Positions 30,634 through 39,708 of a stretch of 64,000 bases of DNA are shown here, piece by piece; the stretch's first letter is position 1; every line of letters starts with the position of its first letter. The DNA comes from Burkholderia sp. 9120 (GTDB lineage Bacteria > Pseudomonadota > Gammaproteobacteria > Burkholderiales > Burkholderiaceae). The stretch is taken from positions 2,170,001-2,234,000 of the forward strand of contig NZ_JQNA01000002.1 in assembly GCF_000745015.1 (NCBI RefSeq), in the 5' to 3' direction. Position numbers and translations under genes: made by a program. The notes beneath the pieces were generated by a model. The model ran no database searches, was not told where the DNA came from, and saw only the letters and a list, made by a program, of their open reading frames with translations.

Positions 30634-31569
30634 GTGAGCCATGCAATGACCCTTCCGAGTACTCTGAGCCCGTCGGCGGCTAAGGCCGCTTCGGCAGGTG
30701 CACTGGCGCTCTCGCATTCCTCGCTGCTGCCCGGTCAACTGGGCAATATCGACGCCTACATCCAGGCCGTTAATCGGATTCCGATGCTGACGCCGGCGGA
30801 AGAACGCCAGTTCGCCACCGAATTTCGCGAGCAGGACAACCTCGAGTCCGCGCGCCGTATGGTGCTGTCGCACTTGCGGTTGGTCGTGTCGATCGCGCGC
30901 AACTATCTCGGTTACGGCCTGCCGCACGCCGACCTGATCCAGGAAGGCAATATCGGCCTGATGAAGGCCGTGAAGCGCTTCGACCCGGAGCAGAACGTGC
31001 GCCTCGTGTCGTACGCCATGCACTGGATCAAGGCTGAGATCCACGAATACATTCTGCGCAACTGGCGGATGGTGAAGGTCGCCACCACCAAGGCGCAACG
31101 CAAGCTGTTCTTCAACCTGCGCAGCCACAAGCAGGGACTGGGCGCGTTCACGCCGGACCAGATCGACGATCTGGCCAAAGAGCTGAACGTGAAGCGCGAA
31201 GAAGTCTCCGAAATGGAAACGCGTTTGTCGGGCGGCGATATCGCGCTCGAAGGCCAGGTTGAAGACGGTGAAGAAGCGTACGCGCCGATCGCCTATCTGG
31301 CCGACTCGCATAGCGAACCGACCGCCGTGCTGGCTTCGCGCCAGCGCGACAAGCTGCAAAGCGACGGTATCGCGAGCGCGCTGGACGCACTGGACGCCCG
31401 CAGCCGCCGCATCATCGAGGCACGCTGGCTGAAGGTGGAAGACGACGGTTCGGGCGGCTCGACGCTGCACGAACTCGCCGACGAGTTCGGCGTATCGGCG
31501 GAACGGATTCGCCAGATCGAAGCCAGCGCCATGAAGAAGATGCGCGGCGCGCTGACCGAATATGCGTAA
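30634..31569 (+). CDS. rpoH: RNA polymerase heat-shock sigma factor sigma-32
   Basis: Directs heat-shock transcription. The 311 residues have region 2 (HLRLVVSIARNYLGYGLPHA, then DLIQEGNIGLMKAVKRFDP), the RpoH box (KAQRKLFFNLR), and region 4 ending in a helix-turn-helix (ADEFGVSAERIRQIEASA). I choose the GTG at 30634 because AAAGGAG lies eight bases upstream; the open frame extends to 30478 but would run through the CIRCE operator. An ATG four codons later is an alternative. A strong terminator follows. Confidence 0.97.
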   Translation: MSHAMTLPSTLSPSAAKAASAGALALSHSSLLPGQLGNIDAYIQAVNRIPMLTPAEERQFATEFREQDNLESARRMVLSHLRLVVSIARNYLGYGLPHADLIQEGNIGLMKAVKRFDPEQNVRLVSYAMHWIKAEIHEYILRNWRMVKVATTKAQRKLFFNLRSHKQGLGAFTPDQIDDLAKELNVKREEVSEMETRLSGGDIALEGQVEDGEEAYAPIAYLADSHSEPTAVLASRQRDKLQSDGIASALDALDARSRRIIEARWLKVEDDGSGGSTLHELADEFGVSAERIRQIEASAMKKMRGALTEYA

Positions 31570-31625
31570 GGCTTAAAACCTTCGCAAAAAAGGCACGCCG
31601 CCAGGCCAACGCCAACTGGCCGCAA

Positions 31626-31659
31626 AGCCCCGCCCTCGCAAGACGGCGGGGCTTTTTTT
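31626..31659 (+). terminator. Rho-independent terminator after rpoH
   Basis: AGCCCCGCC pairs with GGCGGGGCT across a 10-base loop, followed by seven T. Confidence 0.93.
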
Positions 31660-31728
31660 CGTCCGCGCGGCGACGCCTTCACTGCGCTCAACCCCTTTCG
31701 TGGCCTTGCCCACCCGGCATACGTTTTC

Positions 31729-31758
31729 TTGACGTAACACAAACCAGATAGCAATACT
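31729..31758 (+). promoter_or_regulatory. Candidate sigma-70 promoter of the cyd operon
   Basis: TTGACG at 31729-31734 and AATACT at 31753-31758 with an 18-base spacer. It lies about 150 bases before cydP. Confidence 0.45.
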
Positions 31759-31910
31759 GTTCAGACGGGGCGAGCCTAGCGACCCAATGCCGCAGCGCTT
31801 AAATGATGCGCATAGGGTTCTGCTCCTAGAATCGGGATGCACTCGCCAGACCGCTCGAAGCGGCCTGGATCCAGCCGGACTCACCGGCGTGAAGTCGCCT
31901 TCGACCGATC

Positions 31911-32171
31911 ATGACCATAGCCCTCAAACGCAACAGCCGCCCCCGCTCGAACCTGCGAAAACGGTTCGACCGCTGGGTGCGCGGTCCGACGTTGGCGCGG
32001 GACATCGCCATCGTCCTCGCCATCAAATTTGCACTGCTGATGGCGCTCAAATACGCATTTTTCAATCATCCGCAGGCGGAGCATATGTCGCTGCCGCCTG
32101 AACAAGTCGCGCAGATGCTGCTGTCCGTGCCTGCCTCGCATTCGTCCCAAGGTGATCAACATGCCCGTTAG
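31911..32171 (+). CDS. cydP: Cytochrome oxidase putative small subunit CydP
   Basis: An 86-residue protein: basic N terminus (KRNSRPRSNLRKRFDRW), one membrane helix (IAIVLAIKFALLMALKYAFF) and a polar C-terminal tail. The family occurs immediately upstream of cydAB in betaproteobacteria and is thought to be an accessory subunit of the bd oxidase. The last codons overlap the cydA start, which suggests translational coupling. Function is inferred from family and position only. Confidence 0.82.
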   Translation: MTIALKRNSRPRSNLRKRFDRWVRGPTLARDIAIVLAIKFALLMALKYAFFNHPQAEHMSLPPEQVAQMLLSVPASHSSQGDQHAR

Positions 32172-33756
32172 CGAAGTCGTAGAACTATCGCGCCTCCAGT
32201 TCGCCATCACGGCGCTTTATCACTTTCTGTTCGTGCCGCTCACGCTCGGCCTGTCGTGGCTGCTCGTCATCATGGAATCCGTCTATGTGATGACCGGCAA
32301 GCAGATCTACAAGGACATGACCCAGTTCTGGGGCAAGCTGTTCGGGATCAACTTCGCGATGGGTGTGACCACCGGGCTCACGCTGGAATTCCAGTTCGGC
32401 ACCAACTGGTCGTACTACTCGCATTACGTCGGCGATATTTTCGGCGTGCCGCTCGCCGTTGAAGGCCTGATGGCGTTCTTCCTGGAATCGACCTTCGTGG
32501 GGCTGTTCTTCTTCGGCTGGAAACGGCTCTCGAAAGTGCAGCACGTCATGGTCACGTTCCTCGTCGCGCTCGGCTCGAATCTGTCCGCGTTGTGGATTCT
32601 GGTGGCCAACGGCTGGATGAACAATCCGGTCGGCGCCACCTTCAACTACCAGACCATGCGGATGGAGCTCGACAGCATTTTCTCCGTGCTGTTCAACCCG
32701 GTCGCGCAGGTGAAGTTCGTGCACACCGTGTCGGCCGGTTATGTGACAGCGTCGATGTTCGTGCTCGGCGTGTCGTCGTGGTATCTGCTCAAGCGCCGCG
32801 ACACCGAGTTCGCGCTGCGCTCGTTCGCGATTGCCGCCGGCTTTGGTCTGGCATCGACGCTGTGCGTGATCGTGCTCGGTGACGAGTCCGGCTATCGCAC
32901 CGGTGAAGTCCAGCAGGTGAAACTGGCCGCGATCGAATCCGAATGGGACACCGCGCCGGCACCGGCACCGTTCACGATCATCGGTATTCCGAATCAGAAG
33001 GAAGAACGCACGGACTACGCGGTCCGGATTCCGTACGCGCTCGGCCTGATCGCCACCCGTTCGGTCGATGAACCCGTGGTCGGCCTGAAAGACCTGATGG
33101 CGCAAAACGAAGTGCGCATCAAGAACGGCATGCTGGCCTACGCCGCGCTGCAAAAGCTCAAGCAGGGCGACGCCACCGACGAAGCCAAAGCCGCCTTCGA
33201 CGCGCACAAGAAAGACCTCGGCTACGGCCTGATGCTCAAGCAGTTCACCGCGAACGTCACCGACGCCACACCGGACCAGATCGTCCAGGCGGCGAAGAAG
33301 ACGATTCCGCCGGTCGCCCCCGTATTCTTCTCGTTCCGTCTGATGGTGGGCCTCGGCATCCTGTTCCTTGCAACCTTCGTGACGGCGTTCTGGTTCTGCG
33401 CGCAACGCTCGTTGCTGCTGGAAAAGCGTCGCTGGTTCCTGCGCTGGGCCGTGTGGGCGATTCCGTTGCCGTGGCTCGCGGCCGAGTTCGGCTGGATCGT
33501 CGCGGAAGTGGGCCGTCAACCGTGGACGATTGCCGGCATCTTGCCGACCAACCTGTCCGTGTCGAGCCTGACGCCGACCGATCTGTATCTGAGCATCGGC
33601 GGCTTCGTGGTGTTCTACACCGTGCTGTTCATCATCGAAATCATGCTGATGTTCAAGTACGCGCGCCTGGGACCGTCGTCGCTGCATACGGGCCGCTACC
33701 ACCACGAACTGGAACAGCCGCTGAATCAGCCGCTGCCGACCAACACGGCCGCCTGA
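32161..33756 (+). CDS. cydA: Cytochrome bd ubiquinol oxidase subunit I
   Basis: Haem-bearing subunit of the bd quinol oxidase, with high oxygen affinity and no proton pumping. The 531 residues carry the axial ligands His21 (ALYHFLFVP), His188 (VKFVHTVSAGY) and Met395 (SFRLMVGLG), the channel glutamates around residues 101-109 (EGLMAFFLES), and the quinol-site GRQPW near residue 450. The region 255-385 is a long Q-loop, as in the E. coli-type enzyme. The ATG at 32161 (MPVSEVVELS) is used; a GTG three codons upstream is possible. Confidence 0.97.
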   Translation: MPVSEVVELSRLQFAITALYHFLFVPLTLGLSWLLVIMESVYVMTGKQIYKDMTQFWGKLFGINFAMGVTTGLTLEFQFGTNWSYYSHYVGDIFGVPLAVEGLMAFFLESTFVGLFFFGWKRLSKVQHVMVTFLVALGSNLSALWILVANGWMNNPVGATFNYQTMRMELDSIFSVLFNPVAQVKFVHTVSAGYVTASMFVLGVSSWYLLKRRDTEFALRSFAIAAGFGLASTLCVIVLGDESGYRTGEVQQVKLAAIESEWDTAPAPAPFTIIGIPNQKEERTDYAVRIPYALGLIATRSVDEPVVGLKDLMAQNEVRIKNGMLAYAALQKLKQGDATDEAKAAFDAHKKDLGYGLMLKQFTANVTDATPDQIVQAAKKTIPPVAPVFFSFRLMVGLGILFLATFVTAFWFCAQRSLLLEKRRWFLRWAVWAIPLPWLAAEFGWIVAEVGRQPWTIAGILPTNLSVSSLTPTDLYLSIGGFVVFYTVLFIIEIMLMFKYARLGPSSLHTGRYHHELEQPLNQPLPTNTAA

Positions 33757-33791
33757 TGCGCCGCCACTGAGCATCAAGGGAAAAGATCATC

Positions 33792-34928
33792 ATGGATTAC
33801 GCAACCCTCAAACTGATCTGGTGGGTGCTGATCGGCGTGCTGCTGATCGGCTTCGCGCTCACCGACGGCTTCGACATGGGCGCGGCGATTCTGCTGCCGT
33901 TCATCGCGAAGACCGACGCCGAGCGACGCATTGTCGTGAACACGGTCGGCGCGACGTGGGAAGGCAACCAGGTGTGGTTCATCACGGCCGGCGGCGCGAT
34001 GTTCGCGGCATGGCCGCTGGTGTACGCGGCCTCGTTCTCGGGCTTCTACTTCGCGATGTTGCTGGTGCTGTTCTCGCTGTTCTTCCGGCCGGTCGGCTTC
34101 GACTACCGCAGCAAACGCGAAGACCCGCGCTGGCGCAGTGCATGGGACTGGGCGCTGTTCGTCGGCGGCTTCGTGCCTTCGCTGGTGATCGGCGTCGCGT
34201 TCGGCAACCTGCTGCAAGGCGTGCCGTTCTCGTTCGATACCGACCTGCGCGTCACCTATCACGGCGGCTTCTTCGCGTTGCTCAATCCGTTCGCGGTGTT
34301 GTGCGGACTGGTGAGCGTGTCGATGCTGGCGGCGCACGGCGCGGCCTTCGTGAAGATGAAGTCGGACGGCGTGGTGGCCGAGCGGGCCTCGCTCGCGCTG
34401 CGGATCGCGTCGCTGGTGGGCGTGGTGCTGTTCCTGATTGCCGGTGTGTTGATCGCGACGGTGATCGGTGGCTATCAGGTGATCGACGCGCCGCCGCTCG
34501 ATTCCGTCGCTAACCCGCTGATGAAGAACGTGATCGGCGCGCCTGGGTTGTGGCTCACCAACTACGCGAACTATCCGTGGATGGTCGCCGCGCCGGTGGC
34601 GGGTCTGGTGGGCGGTGTGCTGGCTTTGCTGCTGGCGCGCTCGCGGTTCGAGAAGAGCGCGTTTCTGGCGACCTCGCTGATGATCATCGGCGTGATTCTG
34701 ACGGCGGGCTTTTCGATGTTCCCGTTCATCATGCCTTCGTCGCTCGACGGTCGCAGCAGTCTCACCGTGTGGGATTCGACGTCGAGCCGCATGACGCTGC
34801 AGATCATGCTGGTGGCCGTCATCATCTTCCTGCCGCTGATTCTGATCTACACCAGTTGGGTGTATCGCGTGATGCGCGGCAAGGTGACCGCCGCAGCACT
34901 CGAAGAAAACCAGCATTCGATGTATTGA
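33792..34928 (+). CDS. cydB: Cytochrome bd ubiquinol oxidase subunit II
   Basis: Second large membrane subunit of the bd oxidase. The 378 residues have about eight to nine membrane helices and the typical N-terminal motif [20 protein letters not shown] followed by [11 protein letters not shown]. It follows cydA by 35 bases and precedes the tiny cydX. Length and start ([11 protein letters not shown]) match the E. coli-type family. Confidence 0.97.
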   Translation: MDYATLKLIWWVLIGVLLIGFALTDGFDMGAAILLPFIAKTDAERRIVVNTVGATWEGNQVWFITAGGAMFAAWPLVYAASFSGFYFAMLLVLFSLFFRPVGFDYRSKREDPRWRSAWDWALFVGGFVPSLVIGVAFGNLLQGVPFSFDTDLRVTYHGGFFALLNPFAVLCGLVSVSMLAAHGAAFVKMKSDGVVAERASLALRIASLVGVVLFLIAGVLIATVIGGYQVIDAPPLDSVANPLMKNVIGAPGLWLTNYANYPWMVAAPVAGLVGGVLALLLARSRFEKSAFLATSLMIIGVILTAGFSMFPFIMPSSLDGRSSLTVWDSTSSRMTLQIMLVAVIIFLPLILIYTSWVYRVMRGKVTAAALEENQHSMY

Positions 34929-34958
34929 CCGGCACTACGCTTTTAATGGGAGTTTGTG

Positions 34959-35072
34959 ATGTGGTATTTCAGTTGGCTGCTTGGGATCGGCGTGGCGTTG
35001 GCGTTCGGCATCATCAATGTGATGTGGCTGGAGTCGCGCAAGCCGGTGGAAGCTAAGGTTAAGACGCGCTGA
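34959..35072 (+). CDS. cydX: Cytochrome bd oxidase small subunit CydX (YbgT type)
   Basis: A 37-residue single-helix peptide: start MWYFSWLLGIGVALAFGI, then INVMWLE. The MWYFSWLLG start and the helix ending in a Glu-bearing segment are the CydX hallmark; in E. coli it is needed for bd-oxidase stability. GGGAG lies seven bases upstream of the ATG, and it ends in a Lys/Arg-rich tail (SRKPVEAKVKTR). It is 30 bases after cydB and before a strong terminator, so it closes the operon. Confidence 0.93.
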   Translation: MWYFSWLLGIGVALAFGIINVMWLESRKPVEAKVKTR

Positions 35073-35113
35073 GGCGATGTGGACCGGCTGCGATGAAGCC
35101 GGTCGGTTAACGC

Positions 35114-35152
35114 AAAAACGGCACCTTGAAGAAACTCAAGGTGCCGTTTTTT
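35114..35152. terminator. Bidirectional terminator between cydX and nagE
   Basis: CGGCACCTTGA and TCAAGGTGCCG (11-bp perfect stem, 6-base loop), preceded by AAAAA and followed by TTTTTT, so it can end both convergent transcripts. Confidence 0.93.
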
Positions 35153-35233
35153 ATTGCTGCGTGCTGCGTCGGCTTGAGTCGGGACGGCGCGAGCCGCCCC
35201 ACTCCGTTACGACGCAGTTACGCCATCACCGCA

Positions 35234-37006
35234 TCACGCCGGCAAAGGCGAAGCAGCGCCGCCATTTGACGACATACGCGTCGCCAGCACCGCCGCATAG
35301 CGCTGCGCCGAATCGCCCACTACGATATGGAACGTATCCGCCGAGATCCATGCCGTATCGAGCGTAGCGAGCCGCTGACGATCCACAGCCGACGGATCGC
35401 GCACGACCACACGCAAACGCGTTGCCGCGACCGCATCCAGCGACACCACGTTGCCCGCGCCGCCGAACACGGCGAGCCAGCGCAGCGGATCCGGGTCGAG
35501 CGGACCACCGTGCCCACCCGCAACCGCCGCAGCAGCCACCGGCGCAGCAGCAGGCGCAACACTCGCCGCCCTCACCGCCTCACCACCACCCTGCGCGATC
35601 ACCGTACGAATTTCATCCGCGATGATGTCCGCTTCCGGCCCGATGATCACCTGCACATTGCCCGAACCGCGCTTGAGCACACCACGCGCGCCGATCGTCT
35701 TCAGATCGTTCTCGGAGACCAGATTCGAATCGACCACCGACAAACGCAAACGTGTCGTGCAAGCATCCACGTTCGACAGATTCGCCGCGCCACCCAGCGC
35801 CGCGATATACCGCTGCGCACGCGGCACTGCCGCACCGGCCACCGGCGAAACGAAACCGCCGGCCTCGAACGATCCGACCTGCTCGTCAGCGGCAGCGGGT
35901 TCGCGACCCGGCGTCGCCATGTTGAACTTGCGGATGAAGAAGCGGAACAGCCCGTAATACACCACCGAATACACGATACCGATCGGAATCGCCATCCAGC
36001 CCTTCGTCGACAGGCCGTAGTTCAGCACGTAGTCGATCGCGCCGGCCGAGAACGTGAAGCCGAGGTGGATGCCGAGCGCCGAGCAGATCGCAAGCGACAA
36101 GCCGGTCAACAGCGCGTGAATCACATACAGCACCGGCGCGAGGAACATGAAGCTGAATTCGATCGGCTCGGTCACGCCCGTCAGGAACGAGGTCAGCGCC
36201 ATCGAGAACAGCAAGCCGCCAACCATCGCACGGCGTTCCTTCGGCGCTTCATGGAACATGGCCAGACACGCGGCCGGCAGACCGAACATCATGATCGGGA
36301 AGAAGCCCGTCATGAACGTACCGGCAGTCGGGTCGCCCGCGAAGAAGCGGTGCAGGTCGCCCGTCACCGCGACGCCGCCCGGCGGCGTGAACGTGCCGAA
36401 CACGAACCACGTCAGCGAATTGAGAATGTGATGCAGACCCGTGACGAGCAGCAGACGGTTCAGCACGCCGAACACGAACGCGCCGAGCGCACCCGCGGTG
36501 GTCAGCCAATGGCCGGCCGTATCGATCACGGCTTGCACCGGTTGCCACACGTACCCGAACGCTATGCCGAGCACCAGGCAGACCAGCCCCGTGACAATCG
36601 GCACGAAGCGTTTCCCTCCGAAGAACGCGAGGTAATCGGGCAGCTTGATGTCCTTGTACTTGTTGTACAACAAGCCCGCGACAACACCCGCGATGATCCC
36701 CGACAACACGCCCATGTTGAGCTTGTCGTTGATGTCCTTCATCACCGCGACTTCGATCAGATAACCGATCGCGCCCGCGAGACCCGCCACACCGTTGTTG
36801 TCTTTCGCGAAGCCGACCGCCACGCCGATTGCGAACAGCAGCGGCAGGTTGTCGAAAATCGCGCCGCCGGCGTCGGCGATCATCTTGATGTTGAACACAT
36901 CAGGTTGGCCGAGGCGCAGCAGCAGGCCGGCAACCGGCAGCACCGCAATCGGCAGCATCAGCGCGCGTCCCAGGCGCTGAATCTTCAGAAACGGATTCCC
37001 ATCCAT
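35234..37006 (-). CDS. nagE: N-acetylglucosamine-specific PTS EIICB with a degenerate second EIIB domain
   Basis: Imports GlcNAc with phosphorylation. Of 590 residues, the EIIC membrane domain covers about 1-360 (start FLKIQRLGRALMLPIAVLP; GVTEPIEFSFMFLAP loop). A first EIIB domain holds the phospho-Cys416 in NVDACTTRLRL. After a linker rich in Ala/Pro a second EIIB-like unit (RWLAVFGGAGNVVSLDAVAA, then TRLRV) places Ala527 where the Cys should be, so it cannot carry phosphate. The EIIA domain is not attached; it is in the next gene. GGAGGT precedes the ATG at 37006. Confidence 0.93.
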   Translation of the reverse strand: MDGNPFLKIQRLGRALMLPIAVLPVAGLLLRLGQPDVFNIKMIADAGGAIFDNLPLLFAIGVAVGFAKDNNGVAGLAGAIGYLIEVAVMKDINDKLNMGVLSGIIAGVVAGLLYNKYKDIKLPDYLAFFGGKRFVPIVTGLVCLVLGIAFGYVWQPVQAVIDTAGHWLTTAGALGAFVFGVLNRLLLVTGLHHILNSLTWFVFGTFTPPGGVAVTGDLHRFFAGDPTAGTFMTGFFPIMMFGLPAACLAMFHEAPKERRAMVGGLLFSMALTSFLTGVTEPIEFSFMFLAPVLYVIHALLTGLSLAICSALGIHLGFTFSAGAIDYVLNYGLSTKGWMAIPIGIVYSVVYYGLFRFFIRKFNMATPGREPAAADEQVGSFEAGGFVSPVAGAAVPRAQRYIAALGGAANLSNVDACTTRLRLSVVDSNLVSENDLKTIGARGVLKRGSGNVQVIIGPEADIIADEIRTVIAQGGGEAVRAASVAPAAAPVAAAAVAGGHGGPLDPDPLRWLAVFGGAGNVVSLDAVAATRLRVVVRDPSAVDRQRLATLDTAWISADTFHIVVGDSAQRYAAVLATRMSSNGGAASPLPA

Positions 37007-37105
37007 CGATACCTCCAATCCTTAGTCTCGTGGTCGACTGTTTGTCGTTGAATTTTCTAGCTACACGTCATCGTTGTGCGAAGCTGGCTGCGGACTATGT
37101 AGTGC

Positions 37106-39670
37106 TCAGTCCAGCGGCCAGGTTTCGCGGCTTACTGCTCTTACCGCCTGTGCCGATTCGAGCGCCAAGGCATCCTGGGCGCGCTGGCGACACAACTGAT
37201 AATCGAGATTGCGCACGCGCGCTTTGATGCCCGGCACCGACACCGGATCGACCGACAGTTCGGTCACGCCGAGGCCGACCAGCAGCGGCATCGCCACCGG
37301 ATCGCCCGCCAGCGCGCCGCACACGCCGACCCACTTGCCGTGCTTCGCCGCGCCTTCTACCGTGGCCGCGATCAGGCGCAACACGGCCGGATGCAAGCCG
37401 TCGGCTTGCGCGGCGAGGTCGGCCTGGCAGCGGTCCATCGCGAGCGTGTACTGCGTCAGATCGTTGGTGCCGATCGACAGAAAGTCCGCGTACTGCGACA
37501 GTTGATCGGCCAACAACGCCGCCGACGGCACTTCGATCATTACGCCCACTTCGATCGGCTCCGTGCGGCCCAGTTCGCGGGCGAATTCGTCGATACGTTT
37601 GCGGATGCGGATCAACTCGCCGGCGTCGGTCACCATCGGCAGCAGAATGCGTACGGCGCCGAGCGGCTGCACAGCCAGCAGACCGCGCAACTGATCGTCG
37701 AGCAGATCCGGGCGCACTTGCGCGAGGCGAATGCCGCGCAGGCCGAGCGCCGGATTCGGTTCGGGTGGCAGCGTCAGGTAATCGACTTCCTTGTCGGCGC
37801 CGACGTCGAGCGTGCGAATGATCGCGGTGCGGCCGCTCAACGCGTCGACGATCGACTGATAGCTCTGCCGATGTTCGTCCGTGGTCGGTGCCGCCGCGCG
37901 GTGAATGAACAGCAGTTCGGTGCGCAACAGGCCGACGGAATCGGCGCCGTTGTCGACGGCGATCTTGGCGTCGTCGAGCGTGGCGATGTTCGCGGCTACT
38001 TCGATCGCGCGACCGTCGGCGGTCACGGCGGCTTGCTGCGACGTGCGGCGGTTCACTTCACGCACGTTAGCGAGGCGGCTGCGTTCCGTGCGAGCACGTT
38101 CCACATCGACTTCGGTCGGCGCGAATTCCAGACGGCCGGTGGTCGCGTTCACCACGACTTGCGTGCCTTCGGGAATCGCGTGCAAGGCATCGCCGACTGC
38201 GACGAGCGCGGGAATCCCGGCCTGACGCGCGAGAATCGCCGCGTGCGAGGTCGCCCCGCCGCGTGCCATCACCAGTGCCGTGACGCGCGAGCGATCCAGC
38301 GTCGACAGATCCGACGGCGTGAATTCTTCCGCCGCGAGCACGGCTTCTTCCGGCAGCACACGTGCCGCCGCGTTCGTATAACCCAGCGCACGCAGCACGC
38401 GCTTTTCAATGTCGCGCAGATCGGCGGCACGTTCGGCGAGCAACGCGTCTTCAATATTCGACAGGATCGCGATCTGCGCGCGAATCGCATCGCGCCACGC
38501 AAAACCGGCGCTCTTGCCGAGGCTGATCAGATCGCGCGCCGCGTCGAGCAGCGTCGGATCTTCGAGCAACACGCGATGCACCGCGAAAATCCCCGCCTCG
38601 CCGACCGCGCCGCGTTGCGACGCATCGCGCACCGTCGTGCCGAGGTCGGCGTCGACGGTGGCAATCGCCTTGTCGAGCAAACGGCTTTCCGCCGCCGACG
38701 TGCCGTTCGCCTTCTCCGGCGGATCGATGTCCGCGTCGTCCCAGCGCACCAGCTTGCCGACCGCGACGCCCGGCGCCGCGCACACACCCGCGAGCGTATT
38801 CGGCGCGAGCGCTTCACCCGCCGGACGCGCCACCGCTTGCGGCGCGGGCGAGCTTTGACGTGCCGGCTTCTCTTCGACTTCGCCGTGCGCTTCACGCGTC
38901 AATTCATGGGCGATCGCTTCGATCGCGGCCTTGGCTTGCGGGCCGACGCCGAGCAACTCGACGGTCGCACCTTCGCCCGCACCCAGGCCGAGCAAACCGA
39001 CCACGCTTTCGATCGCCGCCTTGCGTCCTTCGTAACGCACTTCGACGCGCGCGTCGAAACCGCGTGCCGCTTCACGGGCACGCGCCGCCGGACGCGCATG
39101 CAAACCGCCCGCGTGAACCAGCGTGACCTGCTGACGCGCTTCTTCCGTCACATTCGTGGCACTCGCCTGGCGCGACGCTTCGGCGACTGCGCCGTCGCGG
39201 GCACGCAGCACCAGCAGCGGCGTTTCGCCGGCCTTCAGCATGCCGCCTTCCACGCGTTCGACGATTTCGAACGCATCCGAATTGGCAATCGCGATCACCG
39301 ACACGAGGCTCGGCGCATTCAGCGCGACCTGGTCCTGATCGAACTCGATCAGGATGTCGCCGGCACGCACATGGGCGCCTTGCGCGACCATCGGCGCAAA
39401 ACCCTTGCCGTTCAGTTCGACTGTGTCGATACCGATATGCAGCAGGATCTCCGCGCCTTCGGCGGTGGCCAGCGTGACCGCATGACCCGTGCGCGCGAGA
39501 TGCGTGACGGTGCCGTCGCACGGCGCGACGAGTCGCCCCTCGAGCGGATCGACGCCGATGCCGTCGCCGAACATGCCGCCCGAAAACACAGGGTCGGGCA
39601 CCTTCGCCAGCGGCACGACCGGACCGGTCATCGGCGCGAGCAAAACAATATGGCCTGCAGTGGGGCTCAT
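37106..39670 (-). CDS. EIIA-HPr-Enzyme I fusion phosphotransferase
   Basis: A single 854-residue protein with the whole PEP-to-sugar phospho-relay before EIIB. Residues 1-165 are a glucose-family EIIA with His78 (EILLHIGID). Residues 180-265 are HPr with His191 (AGGLHARPAARARE) and Ser222 in ESVVGLLGLG, which equals the regulatory Ser46 spacing. The rest is Enzyme I with phospho-His476 (GGATSHAAILARQAGIP) and the PEP domain ending near GVCGALAGDP. It sits between nagB-II and nagE, so it should drive GlcNAc uptake. It is like the FruB/PtsP multi-domain architectures; the symbol varies between genomes (nagF, ptsP). Confidence 0.93.
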   Translation of the reverse strand: MSPTAGHIVLLAPMTGPVVPLAKVPDPVFSGGMFGDGIGVDPLEGRLVAPCDGTVTHLARTGHAVTLATAEGAEILLHIGIDTVELNGKGFAPMVAQGAHVRAGDILIEFDQDQVALNAPSLVSVIAIANSDAFEIVERVEGGMLKAGETPLLVLRARDGAVAEASRQASATNVTEEARQQVTLVHAGGLHARPAARAREAARGFDARVEVRYEGRKAAIESVVGLLGLGAGEGATVELLGVGPQAKAAIEAIAHELTREAHGEVEEKPARQSSPAPQAVARPAGEALAPNTLAGVCAAPGVAVGKLVRWDDADIDPPEKANGTSAAESRLLDKAIATVDADLGTTVRDASQRGAVGEAGIFAVHRVLLEDPTLLDAARDLISLGKSAGFAWRDAIRAQIAILSNIEDALLAERAADLRDIEKRVLRALGYTNAAARVLPEEAVLAAEEFTPSDLSTLDRSRVTALVMARGGATSHAAILARQAGIPALVAVGDALHAIPEGTQVVVNATTGRLEFAPTEVDVERARTERSRLANVREVNRRTSQQAAVTADGRAIEVAANIATLDDAKIAVDNGADSVGLLRTELLFIHRAAAPTTDEHRQSYQSIVDALSGRTAIIRTLDVGADKEVDYLTLPPEPNPALGLRGIRLAQVRPDLLDDQLRGLLAVQPLGAVRILLPMVTDAGELIRIRKRIDEFARELGRTEPIEVGVMIEVPSAALLADQLSQYADFLSIGTNDLTQYTLAMDRCQADLAAQADGLHPAVLRLIAATVEGAAKHGKWVGVCGALAGDPVAMPLLVGLGVTELSVDPVSVPGIKARVRNLDYQLCRQRAQDALALESAQAVRAVSRETWPLD

Positions 39671-39708
39671 CAAGCGGGACTCCTCGACACGTCGCATCTG
39701 ATTTCTCG

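Larger units (their letters stand above)
31570..31910 (+). other. rpoH-cydP intergenic region
   Basis: 341 bases without a convincing gene. It contains the rpoH terminator and a plausible promoter for the cyd operon at 31729-31758. I found no clear FNR/Anr-type TTGAT-N4-ATCAA site. Confidence 0.6.

Noticed and set aside
32185..33777. 530-residue open frame opposite cydA
   Set aside because: Arg/His-rich antisense shadow; cydA has all haem ligands.
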